A DNA stretch of 64,000 bases from Drosophila miranda. Lineage: Eukaryota; Arthropoda; Insecta; Diptera; Drosophilidae. Below are positions 44,482 to 54,472 of the stretch, piece after piece (position 1 is the stretch's first letter; each line of letters starts with the position of its first letter). The notes below the pieces were generated by a model. That model made no database searches, was not told the origin of the DNA, and worked only from the letters and a program-made list of their open reading frames with translations. Location of the stretch: the NCBI RefSeq assembly GCF_003369915.1, contig NC_046675.1, forward strand, positions 6,572,001-6,636,000, given 5' to 3'. Both the position numbers and the translations under genes were made by a program.

Positions 44482-45608
44482 ATGACTGATTCGGCGACAG
44501 TACCTGAGATAATTCCATTTGAAGATATCGCACTGGGAGAGGTAAATTGCACACCATAGTAAATCTTTTTGTATGCCAGTTGCAGTGGGAAAGAACACTT
44601 TTAGATCCTCGGAAGGGGCTACTATGGACAGGTCTATAAAGCAGTGTGGGGCGACCTGCCGATTGCCGTGAAGAGGATAAAAGAGGGCTTCGAGGACAAG
44701 GAATTCAAGAGGGAGGTAAACCAGCTGTCGAAGATCAGCCATGAAAATATCATAAAGCTCTATGGCGTCTCAATACACGAGAGAACAGTCCATCTACTCA
44801 TAGAGTATGTCGATGGTGGATCTCTGCACAATTTCCTGCATGCGGAATGGAAGCCAAGCTATACGTTGGCTCATGCCATCAACTGGGGACTCCAAATCGC
44901 AAAGGTGTGTGTACATATCGAAAGATAATAAAAGCATACTGATATATCCCTGCCCTAGGGTGTTGCTTATCTTCATGCCATGAAACCCAAAGCGGTGATA
45001 CATCGCGACATAAAGGCCCTCAATTCACTGCTGGGGCAGAGGGGCCTCCATCTGAAAATCTGTGACTTTGGCACTGTTGTGGACATGACCAATTCGATGT
45101 CAACCGATCGAGGCACTGCCCTCTATATGGCACCCGAGGTTCGTCTCATTATTCGTTATATCTCAATCTGCAATCATTCGAATGAGCTTCTTATCCGCAA
45201 AAGGTATGCAGGGGCAAACACTACACCGAGAAGTGCGATGTACATAGCTGGGCCATGACCCTCTGGGAGATACTATCGCGTAGGCAGCCGTACGGAAATC
45301 TTATTACCCATTATCAGGTCACAATGGCCGTGATCACAGGTAACAGCAAATGCCCTATATAAGAATCCCAAGTAAATCGAATAATCCTTTTCAACCGACT
45401 AGGCGAACGGCCACCATTGGATCAGGTAAGGGTGGACTGTCCTGAGCACATAAAACTCTTGATGAGAGACTGTTGGGATCTGGATCCCAGCAGAAGACAC
45501 TCGATGCAGCATGTCGTCACTGTCTTGAAGGAGTTTATTACAAACAATGAGAATCAACTCAAGCCTTTGGAGTATGTATTCAGGAATCAGGAAGTGCTGC
45601 CCTTATAA
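44482..45608 (+). CDS. Takl2: TAK1-like serine/threonine kinase
   Basis: Five exons: 44482-44541, 44605-44904, 44959-45138, 45204-45339 and 45403-45608, giving 293 aa, essentially a bare kinase domain. The glycine loop is LGRGYYGQVYKA and the ATP lysine lies in IAVKRIK. The catalytic loop is HRDIKALN, then DFGT and MAPE, so it looks active. It resembles the TAK1/MAP3K7 kinase domain (GVAYLHAMKPKAVIHRD, KCDVHSWAMTLWE) but lacks the long C-terminal regulatory region. The third intron has an unusual GTTCGT donor; family alignment (MAPE-VCRGKHYTEKCD) supports it. I assign Takl2 over Takl1 mainly from its place next to Dcr-1, from memory. Testis-biased TAK1-like genes are fast evolving. Confidence 0.75.
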
Positions 45609-47758
45609 ACTGTATATTAAGGAATAAGAAATACAGAGATTTGTGTATGATTTCAAGAGGTTTTATGGTAGATCCTGGTCCCACTTGAATTGAATGAATC
45701 GTTTCGTTTAGTTTTTAAAAAGGAACCAGCTTTAATTGATCTCTTTTGAACGATATACAAAATGGGGTTTATGTAGTTCTTGGTACGTTTTCATTGTTTT
45801 GAAATGACAAAACATAGTTATTGATTATATAAAATGTTGGTTTGTGTGTTTGTTAATTGTTCTGTAATTAATAAACAAATATTAAATGTGAACGTTAACG
45901 CTAATTTATTGTAACTGGAATATTTACATTGAAATGGTGGGTTGGGGGCTCTGAACAGATTATATGTGGATAAGGAGTCAGCGGGGGAAATACCTATTTA
46001 GTTTGTTATTCTCGTTAACTGCGGGTATAGGAGTGTATGGTATGCTTAAGGAGTTTATAAAATACGATCTGTGCATATGTCTTGCATCATTTGGATCACT
46101 AGCAATTAACTCATTGAAAAAAAATAGAATTAAATGTTAAAACCTTTTTAAATGTATGTATAAATATTGTTATATGTATATAAATATGTTTTCTTTTTTT
46201 TTTGCTTAAAAGAAACAGCCTCGAATTCGAATCGAGTGTTAATTGTTGGATACTCGTTGGAAAACCTTAACGTAACGTAACGTAACGCTTCGTTTGTTGT
46301 GAAGTATAATTGCTTTTCCTTTTCGTTTTGTAGTTTACTTATAGATCCTACATATATCTATGTATAAATATGCGTGTATGCAAGCATAGTATGTATAATT
46401 AATTCAATTTGTTTGGTATAATTGTTTTTTTTCTTTTTTTGTCTTAAACTCGCTATTAATTGTGTTTTTTGTTTCGTTTTTTTTTCCTTTTTTCACCGCA
46501 CGTTCCTGCCTACGATTTGTTCCATGTCTTCTCATATATATATATATACTATACGATATATATATATATGGATGTTCAAGCATATATATTCCCTTTTTGT
46601 GTTGTTGTAATTTACGTCGCATTAAAAATTTGGTTGCATTTTGCTTCACTTAATTTCGGCTACAAAAACAAATACAGGAAACAAAAACCAAGACAAAAAA
46701 TACCAAAAAAAATAGATGATCAAATGAGTGATTGGCGGGCTTAAAAGAAAACTTCATTCCATGCTTATTCCCAAATAAAATATAGAAACAAAAATGTCAC
46801 TTACTCATACTCGCTCCATTCCAACAACTAAATACTAAAGACTTACATAAATATAGTGTATAGATCAAAATTGATATGGTTACATCCGTTAAACTGTGGT
46901 TAACAAAAGCTGTAAGAAACGTTTATTGTTTTGTCATTCGCAGGTGATATGTTTGGTTTTGTGTGTGTGTGGTAAAAACACAAATTAATAAATTATTAAA
47001 CTATAAAATATAGATCGTTACAGAGAAGAGTACAACTTAAACAATAATTGAACTGCTCGGGAGGGACTTGAGTTGAGTGCTGGTTAAACTATTTTACAAC
47101 AGGGTAAACAGGTGATAAAAGCAACAAATATTCGAGTACAGACACAAACAATATTCGATACAGAAAGAACACAAAAATATACAAATCATTTTTGAAAGCT
47201 TAATCGGCGCGGAACAATGATTATGTTTCTGTGTGTGGGGTGTCGTCTCCAAAGGCTGAAGCCATGTCCTATACCTAGACTTCTTTCGATTACGTATACA
47301 TACATACAATTTCTAATTTGGATTCGGTTTACGATTAGTGGAGAGAGCGAGAGATTACATGATGGGAGTACGGGTTACAATTTGTTATGCGTGTGAGTAT
47401 TTTTAGTGTCCCAATTTCAGGCTTTCCTTCGTCACGTTTCTACCACTAAAACATTGGTTACACTGGGGGCATGCATACAAGTGTTCTATGTATATGGAGG
47501 TTAATGCGATTAGCTTTCTCAGTTTTCTAGCTTTATATGTCATGATGTCATGTGTTTTATACCTTTATAACTTTCGAAACTAAATACGAAATCAACTAAT
47601 TGGGGTTGGAGGGGGGGTTGGATGGCTACAGATTTTTGTTTGACTTGAAATGGTTTCCATGATATACACAATCATAATTATAACAAATTTTGTTCTTCAG
47701 CTGCAAATTGCTTTTGTTTTTGAGTTCTTGACTTTCTGATTTGAATCGAAATCTATGT

Positions 47759-47790
<32 letters not shown>

Positions 47791-47851
47791 TGGTTGGCTG
47801 CTATATACTTAGAATCTAAAGAACGACGTCAGGCAGGTCGTGCGGCCTTGC
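45609..47851 (-). other. Probable long 3' UTR of the TMEM47-like gene
   Basis: 2.2 kb of AT-rich DNA without a credible ORF lies between convergent stops. Many TTTATT and TTTAAT hexamers could be minus-strand polyadenylation signals. It contains a (TA)n run at about 46537-46570, an ACGTA repeat (CGTAACGTAACG) at about 46270-46285 and a (TG)n run at 47755-47791. Assignment to the minus-strand gene is inference from orientation. Confidence 0.4.
47755..47791. repeat. (TG)n microsatellite
   Basis: About 17 dinucleotide units, nearly perfect, 60 bases beyond the stop of the minus-strand gene. Confidence 0.9.
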
Positions 47852-50137
47852 CTAGGCGCGCATTTGGTTTTCATGTACGATCTTCCTCTCCTTGTAGTAG
47901 ATCTCCTCCGATTCCTTGTCACAGAGCAGCAGGACCACGGCACCAAACAGGAAGATGGCAGCACCCCAGCCCACGCCATAGGCCCAGCCAAACTCCCAAA
48001 CTCGACGATTGGCTGTAAACGAAATACAAATTGAAACAAGTTCAACAAAAGGGTGATTTTCCAGGGCCATACCCATGGTCAGCTCGCCGGCAAAGCACAC
48101 AGGATACACGATCAAGGCGGACAGTACGGCCAGCACTGAAAAGTATGTAAAAATCGTCAGCTAAGGATTGCCTTGAGCCATTCATTGAGCAGTACTTACA
48201 GGAAACAAGCATCACCAATACCGCTATGCGATAGAACTTATATTTTAGATTATGATTCTGTGTTTTTAGGCCCATGCCGGTCAGCACTGTGGCAATGACA
48301 TCTGTTATCAATGTGATAATGCAGAGCGCGGCCGTGGCCTTAATGTAGCCTAATCAACAAGGAAAATATGGTTTATATATGCCCAAATCTCCAGACATTA
48401 TCTATAACTTCTTACCTACGTCCCGAGTCCAGTAGCAACCTGGTGGATCCTGTATGTTAAACGGCAGCGGCGCCACCGAATCATCCTCAATGCAGTGCAC
48501 AAAGAGGCCCTGCCGCCAGTCAGCGGCCATCAGCCAGTCTGTTGAGGCCAGGGCCATACACATGAGGGCCACCACAATGACGCCACAGATAAATGCAATC
48601 ACCTGTGGAATACGAACAGTGTAAGGGTGAGAGTTGTAAGGGTGCCGGTGCTCCATACACATACCTTGAGTGGCCTCGTGATTGTGATGGTCTCAATCGT
48701 TGTTGTCGGCGCCATTTTCTCCGCTGGTGGACGTAGTACACTGTTCAAAAGTAAACCAGGGATTAGATGGAACGCATTCCGTGGCCCGTTCCACGAGAGA
48801 ACAACCAACTCACCTTAATATCTATGGATATGTATGCAGGCAATAGGCAGGCTGCCTGCAGCTACTAATTGGAATGCGTTTCAATGCGTTTGCTTGGTTA
48901 GTTTGTTTTGTTAGGCATGGGTTTTGTCTGGCAGTAACTCGGGCTAGCTATAACAATCTAACGTTTTAGAGTGTGTATCTATAATGTATGTTAATGCTTC
49001 AATTGGCTTTTTATTGCTTTTCGTTTGCGCGTTTTTGCGGTTTTGGACTGCGACTATCAGTTTGCTGTCGACATCAGCCGTTTCAACATCTGTAGGACAA
49101 CAAGGATTAATGTTAGTAAGGGGGGAGAGAGAGAGATATTACAGCATTCATTTGGGTACAGCGAAGCGGTTTCAGCAGCAGCCACATGCAACAAAACAAT
49201 TTGACAACAACAGCGACAACAATTATAATTAAATAAAAGTATCTACAGCGGACATTTGAATAAAGCTGTGCAGGGAAGAACAATACTTCTAGGGTCACGG
49301 AAGTTCCAAACACCGGAAGACGGAAGCACTGGTGGTGTTTTTTGGGGGCAAGCAGCAGCCGTACAACTGCACATCTCAATGGTTTCATCATTAATTATGC
49401 GATGGCGTGAATGAATCCATATGCATGCAGCCAGCTGGATGTCTAAGGAGTGGATGGGTAACTCTTTAATGCATTCGCGGAACTCAGCCCAAGCCCTTCC
49501 CCCCGCTAATTTGTAATATCTGCAAATACATTATATGTACATATCTGCGGATTCTTTTTGCTCTTTTTGCTTGTCAGCGGAGAGCAAAATCTTGAAAATT
49601 TTGCGGGCCAGACAGAGATTATTTTGGGTTTATTTATAGCGCCTCAGTGGCGGTCTCTTATGAGCACAAGAACCACATTAATTTGCAGATGTATGAGTAT
49701 GTGTGTGTGTGAGGGAGGGGGGGCGGGCATGGCAACAGGATCAGAATATTTAATGGCTATATAGGACGTAACAGAGCAGGCAGAATTGGGGCACACAACA
49801 ACAATAACACGGGCAGCGTGATGATGGCGGGTTGGTTTGTGGGAGTGAAACGGAAGCAAAACAAAATGCAGAGCAAAATACAGAGATTGTATAATTCTGT
49901 GGGGGGGGAATACCTCTCCTTGTAATAGTCCAATGTTACCGATTCGGAATCAAATTCTGAGTAATCGGGCAGGGATTCGGCATCAAAGGAGCTCATGCCA
50001 CTCATCGTGTAATTGGGCAGTACGTTCATTTTGTTGTGGAAGCTACCAAGGCTATTGTTTTGTGGCTGCTGCTGCTGCTGTTGTTGTTGTTGCTGCTGCT
50101 TTTGTTGTGCCGTGAACTTTTCATCAAGTGGCGACAT
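47852..50137 (-). CDS. TMEM47-like four-pass (claudin superfamily) membrane protein
   Basis: Long form exons: 50137-49914, 48740-48665, 48602-48416, 48349-48200, 48135-48073 and 48012-47852; all phases agree, 286 aa. A short form starting at the ATG at 48715 (MAPTTTIETITITRPLK) has 203 aa. The four membrane segments are VIAFICGVIVVALMCMALA, ALCIITLITDVIATVL, YRIAVLVMLVSLLAVLSALI and GWGAAIFLFGAVVLLL. The first extracellular loop has a W...GLFVHC...C pattern like claudin/PMP22/TMEM47 proteins at junctions. The long form adds a 75-residue cytoplasmic head with a run of Gln (about residues 13-24) and an acidic, Tyr-containing PDYSEFDSESV segment. I believe the D. melanogaster orthologue is CG6982, not certainly. 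Two promoters are implied. Confidence 0.85.
48741..49913 (-). other. First intron of the long TMEM47-like transcript
   Basis: 1.17-kb intron with a GTATTC donor (49913) and a TTTGAACAG acceptor (48741). A promoter for the short form, if that form is used, should lie here. No other gene is visible. Confidence 0.55.
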
Positions 50138-50739
50138 ATTGGCTTTTGTTTATCCTAACAATATTGCACATATGTACACATACGAACGCACCGAACAGAC
50201 TGTGGTCTGTGGAAACTGCGCTACTTTTTCTCTATTCTTTTTTTCGCTTTTTCTTTGGCTTTCCCGTCGCGTCGGGTCGGTCGTCTGCTTTTCATACGCA
50301 CGGAAATACACTTACAGTTTGCTAGAAACGCTCGTGGCACTCTGGTTCTCTTTCACATGGTTTTCAGAGCATTTCTCAACTATTTTAAACGTTTAAAACA
50401 AAATAAAAACGAGAAAAATAATAATGTTTTCTTCTCATCACAACAACTGAAAATTAGCGATGAGCGATACCTGTGTACCTGTTACTTGTCACGATTATTT
50501 TAACATCATTGAATGCTGTGACCAAATGACGGCAGCAGATTTATTTTTGAATTATTCCTTAAGATGGAAGAATATGCAAGCATAAATAAAATTAATTATA
50601 GATAAGTTGTCTAGTTTCATTCTTTTTATTATTTTTAAAACCAATCACACAAATAATTTGCGGTCTGTCACTGTGATTTATAGCCGTGACAAATGCCATC
50701 ACAGTTCAAAATCACAGATTGCCTTATAAATGTGGTGTA

Positions 50740-50747
50740 TATCGATA
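50740..50747. promoter_or_regulatory. DRE (TATCGATA)
   Basis: A perfect DREF site lies 207 bases upstream of the RNF220-like start codon, inside GTATATCGATATATCG. This is typical of fly housekeeping promoters. Confidence 0.6.
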
Positions 50748-50953
50748 TATCGAAAGTGGACCGTTTCCTGCAAATGGCAAAATCTCAAGTATAGTATGAC
50801 CGTACTCAAAATATTATTAGGCCGCACCGAAGAACGTAACAAATTGGCGTCGCGTGGCTTTGTGAACAAAAACAATAGCAGACACTAAGTTCCAGGTGAA
50901 ATTTCGCCAGCTAATTTCTGACAGAAAAGTGCCGCGGAAGGCCTCCAGACACC

Positions 50954-52099
50954 ATGGCCACAGACACAGTGTCCAACGGCGAGAACTATCACCTCCCCAG
51001 CGACGACGATGTGATATGCCCCACATGTAATGTCAAAATCAAGCGCTGCCAGGTGGCTGACCACTGCCAGGTGGAAATGGAGCGCCTGCACACAGTGGTT
51101 CCACCCATAAGTACACCACCAACATCGACTATTACGACAACCACAACAACATCAACATCACAGTCTGGATCTGGCGGAAGGCAGCCGTGGAGTGTGTTCC
51201 AGCGTGTGCAGAAAAATCGCCAGACCCGACAGCGACAACGCACGCGAAAGCGTCCCTCCTCTCCACCAGCGCCGGTGGCTGCCCCACCATCCACCTCCGC
51301 CTGTCCCGTGTGCAACAAGAACTTCCCGCAGGGCCGCATCCAGGAGCACGCGAATGAGTGTCTGCGAAACAGCCGCAGAAACGGACAGGCCAACGGTGAA
51401 CGCCACTCCAGCGACGATACCGACGACAGCGAGGAGTACGAAGAGTACGAGTGGGCTGGCCAGAAGCGCATTCGCGTGTCCACGCTCGTGCAGGGCGGCT
51501 ATTCGGCCCTGAACATGGGCCAGACCATAAAGTACAATGGCAGCCAACAGGCCAATGAAGACGAGGACGAGGATCTCAATGTGGATGAGGACGATACGCA
51601 GATCTACGGGCCCACACAGTATGGGGAAGCAGATGTGATTCCCACGGTGGACGGAGAATCCGGTGGCGATGTCTCGGAGGCAGATGTCACGAACTACGTC
51701 CGCAGACTGATTTCTTCCAACGAAGCCCCCAAGTCGAATCATTCCAGCGATGCTACTGCCACTGTGGAGGCTGCCGTTGAGCAGCAGCCAGGGACTGAAT
51801 CAGCAGCGGCATCCTCCAGGGAGGCGCCATCCACTTCTCGCTCCACGCGGTCGGCCTCTCAGAACCAGCAACTGGTCATCGAGGCCCTAAGGGCCAAGCT
51901 GCGCCTCTACGAGAACCAGTCGCAGAGCAAGTTCAAGTGCCTGATCTGCCTCGACGACTACAAGAATCCCGCCATCTCTGTCTCCTGCTGGCATGTGCAC
52001 TGCGAGCAGTGCTGGTTGCAGACGCTCGGTGCCCGCAAGCTATGCCCGCAGTGCAATTCGATCACGACACCGAAAGACCTGCGTCGGATTTACCTGTAG
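50954..52099 (+). CDS. RNF220-like RING E3 ubiquitin ligase
   Basis: Single exon, 381 aa. Two N-terminal Cys/His modules lie at about 17-40 (CPTCNVKIKRCQVADHC) and about 117-140 (CPVCNKNFPQGRIQEH). Acidic and Ser-rich disordered segments follow, then a short predicted coiled coil (QLVIEALRAKLRLYEN), and a C-terminal RING at about 329-370 (CLICLDDY, CWHVHCEQCW, LCPQC). The end, CNSITTPKDLRRIYL, is the hallmark end of RNF220, a nuclear/cytoplasmic E3 acting in transcription-factor and beta-catenin regulation in vertebrates. The RING cysteines and histidines are complete, so it should be active. The fly role is not known to me; CG4813 is a possible orthologue. Confidence 0.85.
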   Translation: MATDTVSNGENYHLPSDDDVICPTCNVKIKRCQVADHCQVEMERLHTVVPPISTPPTSTITTTTTTSTSQSGSGGRQPWSVFQRVQKNRQTRQRQRTRKRPSSPPAPVAAPPSTSACPVCNKNFPQGRIQEHANECLRNSRRNGQANGERHSSDDTDDSEEYEEYEWAGQKRIRVSTLVQGGYSALNMGQTIKYNGSQQANEDEDEDLNVDEDDTQIYGPTQYGEADVIPTVDGESGGDVSEADVTNYVRRLISSNEAPKSNHSSDATATVEAAVEQQPGTESAAASSREAPSTSRSTRSASQNQQLVIEALRAKLRLYENQSQSKFKCLICLDDYKNPAISVSCWHVHCEQCWLQTLGARKLCPQCNSITTPKDLRRIYL

Positions 52100-53059
52100 A
52101 CAGCAAAAGACGTGCGCCGCATATGCCTAAAGCACCGACTGGTTACCCCGGAGGCTGCGTCTCAGCTTATGCCGCGCCCTGGCTTTCTTTCTGCAGCAGC
52201 TCTAGTTTATAATCCTATACGTATATTATTTATAACTATCATACGTGACATAACAATAAGCAGCATTAAAATGTAACTATTACAATAAACCATTGAAAAG
52301 CCAATGGTTTCCAGGAATTTCAAGGACTCGAGAGGAGGTCTTCTGTGGCATTACGAGAGTTTTCGAGCAGCACACCAGGAACTGGTCAGCAATCTTGCTT
52401 CTTGGCCTTGAGTAGATTGCAAGAAATGAAACGTAGGTTGAAGCAGAACCTGGCCGCCAAGTGACTGATTGAAAATCCTCAAGGATTATGCTTTGATTTA
52501 ATTGGAAATTAGGCATTAATGGGTATTCAATCCATGGATTTTACTGAAAACGGTTTTCTCTGGAATGCTTAAGGAGTTAAGAGCTGACCTTGGCTGATGC
52601 GCCGATGATCCCCAATAAAACATATATTTTCAATTCAGAGTTCGTTGGTGCTCAACATTATTTTATTATATTTGTTTGTAAGCCTCCGGCACGGATATAG
52701 CAATCAAGTGAGGGCTTTTTGGTTGCGTGGAGATCGAGGGGGGAGGGGCTCTGGAGTTGCGTGGTGATCGAATGGGGGCTCTGGAGTTGCGTGGAGATCG
52801 ACTGGTGGATTGTGGTGCGGGTCATGTTGCTGAATTCTGCAGGGGGTAGAACAATCCTTCTCGTCTTACCTTTGTGTTCTTTAGTTCCTTACTTCCCCTG
52901 CTATAGTTTGTTATATAGTTACTTATATACTTATATATAAATACCTTAGTAGGTGATTTTTCTTCTATGGATTGCAGGGTGGGGTGAGATCTATCAAATC
53001 TGTGGGTCACAGTTGAATTCTTGCCATCTTCTTTGCCTCTTACCTTAATTTTTCATTTT
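52100..53059. other. Intergenic with a short tandem repeat
   Basis: AATAAA-type signals for the RNF220-like gene lie near 52285. At 52719-52805 a unit of about 33 bases (GGCTCTGGAGTTGCGTGG, then GATCGA) occurs about two and a half times. On the minus strand several consensus-like donor/acceptor pairs (for example near 53043, 53010 and 52944) could mark untranslated or coding exons continuing from the ORF at 53060-53326, but no continuous frame is evident. Confidence 0.35.
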
Positions 53060-53326
53060 CACATATAATACTATGGTTTTTCCCAATATTGGGTGGTCCG
53101 AAACAATGGACTTCACGGCAACATTGTCAATTTGTGATAGGATAGTGGCCTTTAACGCATTGCTTCTGCAGTAAATCAGTGGCGAGTGACTTGTGTTATA
53201 TTTCTGCATGTATTTATATTCAAAGTCGTAGAGCGAGATGGGCTCATCTAACGATTGCAACAGGCTTGTTGATCGATCGAAAAAATATCGGTCTTCAAGC
53301 AGAATTTTGTTCAGTTCATATATCAT
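53045..53326 (-). CDS. Small unrecognised ORF (possible LOTUS-like fold)
   Basis: 93 codons from an ATG in good context (TCAAAATG) to a TAA. The composition is protein-like: an amphipathic start (MIYELNKILLEDRYFFDRS), then PISLYDFEYKYMQKYN, and a later ATILSQIDNVAVK strand-helix pattern. The spacing of helices (LLQSL, then SLYDFEYKYM, then ATILSQI) faintly recalls LOTUS/OST-HTH RNA-binding domains, but I cannot assign it. The stop lies two bases before a GTAAGA that could be a splice donor. It may be a short gene, one exon of a longer minus-strand gene, or a decayed one. Confidence 0.35.
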   Translation of the reverse strand: MIYELNKILLEDRYFFDRSTSLLQSLDEPISLYDFEYKYMQKYNTSHSPLIYCRSNALKATILSQIDNVAVKSIVSDHPILGKTIVLYVKMKN

Positions 53327-53341
53327 TTTGACCACTATCAC

Positions 53342-54372
53342 TTTGAGGATAATTCCGTTTTTAGGAGGAGGAGTTTATTCCGTTTTTAAAGATTATTTTG
53401 TTGTGTGCATTTTTAGAATCGAGCATAGATTGTGAAATCCGGAAAGTAGGGTTTTGTAACAGTACACTTTGATCAAACAAAACTTGAACACTTTTTGAGC
53501 AATGATAATCAAAGTTGTAACCTTTTGGAACTTTTTTTAAAGTTCTTTTGACCTTTTAGGATGAGATTTCAAATGTACTCCTAGAAAGTATCCAGGGAAC
53601 TGTCCAAACGAGAGCTGAACTAAGAGATGTCCTTAAAATAAAGCTACCCATCGTTTTTCTGTATATACCGTTTAGAGGTCCACTCATACAGATATCAGTG
53701 GTATGCACCATACCGTGACACGCTAGAAGAGGGCATTATCCTTGTTCTCACAGATCGCTAGAAAGAGAGAACAACAGAGCAATTAAGTCGCCAAAAAAAA
53801 TTTATAAGTGGAGAGAGGGGTATAACAGACCGATAGTGTCTTGTTGTTAGTGCTGATTTTTCTATTTATTGTCTCTGAGATCTGGGTGCCCAGCCTTCCT
53901 AGAGGTATCCATGACTCCTCCTTGAACAGCTTACAGAATTGGAGAAAAAAAGAGAGAGCGGCATCTGTTGTGGATCCTGGAAGGCAGTGACAGAGTTGTG
54001 TGGGAGGAAAGGAAACGGGACGAGGAGGAAGAAAAGGAGTTTCCGGTAAAAATAGAACAGGCCGCACGTCACCTGGGAGAAAAATAAGAAAAATTTGTGA
54101 TCGTGGAGACGAAGATCCCTCCAAGGCATCAGTGGCAGGCATCAACATCAGCAGAAGCGGCGGACATCGGCAGCAGCAGCCCGGTACACCCCTGACTTCT
54201 ACGAGATCTAGCTGGAAGCTATAGGCTGGAAACAGGCCTATCAAAGGGGCGGATCATAACAATTAATAACATATATAACTATTTGTTTTTGGCCGTTTCC
54301 TCAGCCAATAAAATATGTGCCTTATTTCTCAAAAACCACCGCGTTAAACGGTCTATTACTCGATAGCAACGA
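53342..54372. other. Intergenic, no gene seen
   Basis: Mixed-composition DNA between the small minus-strand ORF and Irp-1A. Overlapping ORFs at 53783-54244 are low-complexity and lack domain features. Confidence 0.45.
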
Positions 54373-54380
54373 TATCGATA
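54373..54380. promoter_or_regulatory. DRE (TATCGATA) upstream of Irp-1A
   Basis: A perfect DREF site in CGATATCGATACAG, 92 bases before the Irp-1A start codon, preceded by CGATAGCAACG. Confidence 0.6.
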
Positions 54381-54472
54381 CAGCACCATATCGGCTAAAC
54401 AGCTGACTTGATAAAAAACATTTATTTCACGAGGTTTTCTGTTTTTGTCTTATTTCCACGACTTGCTTAGTC

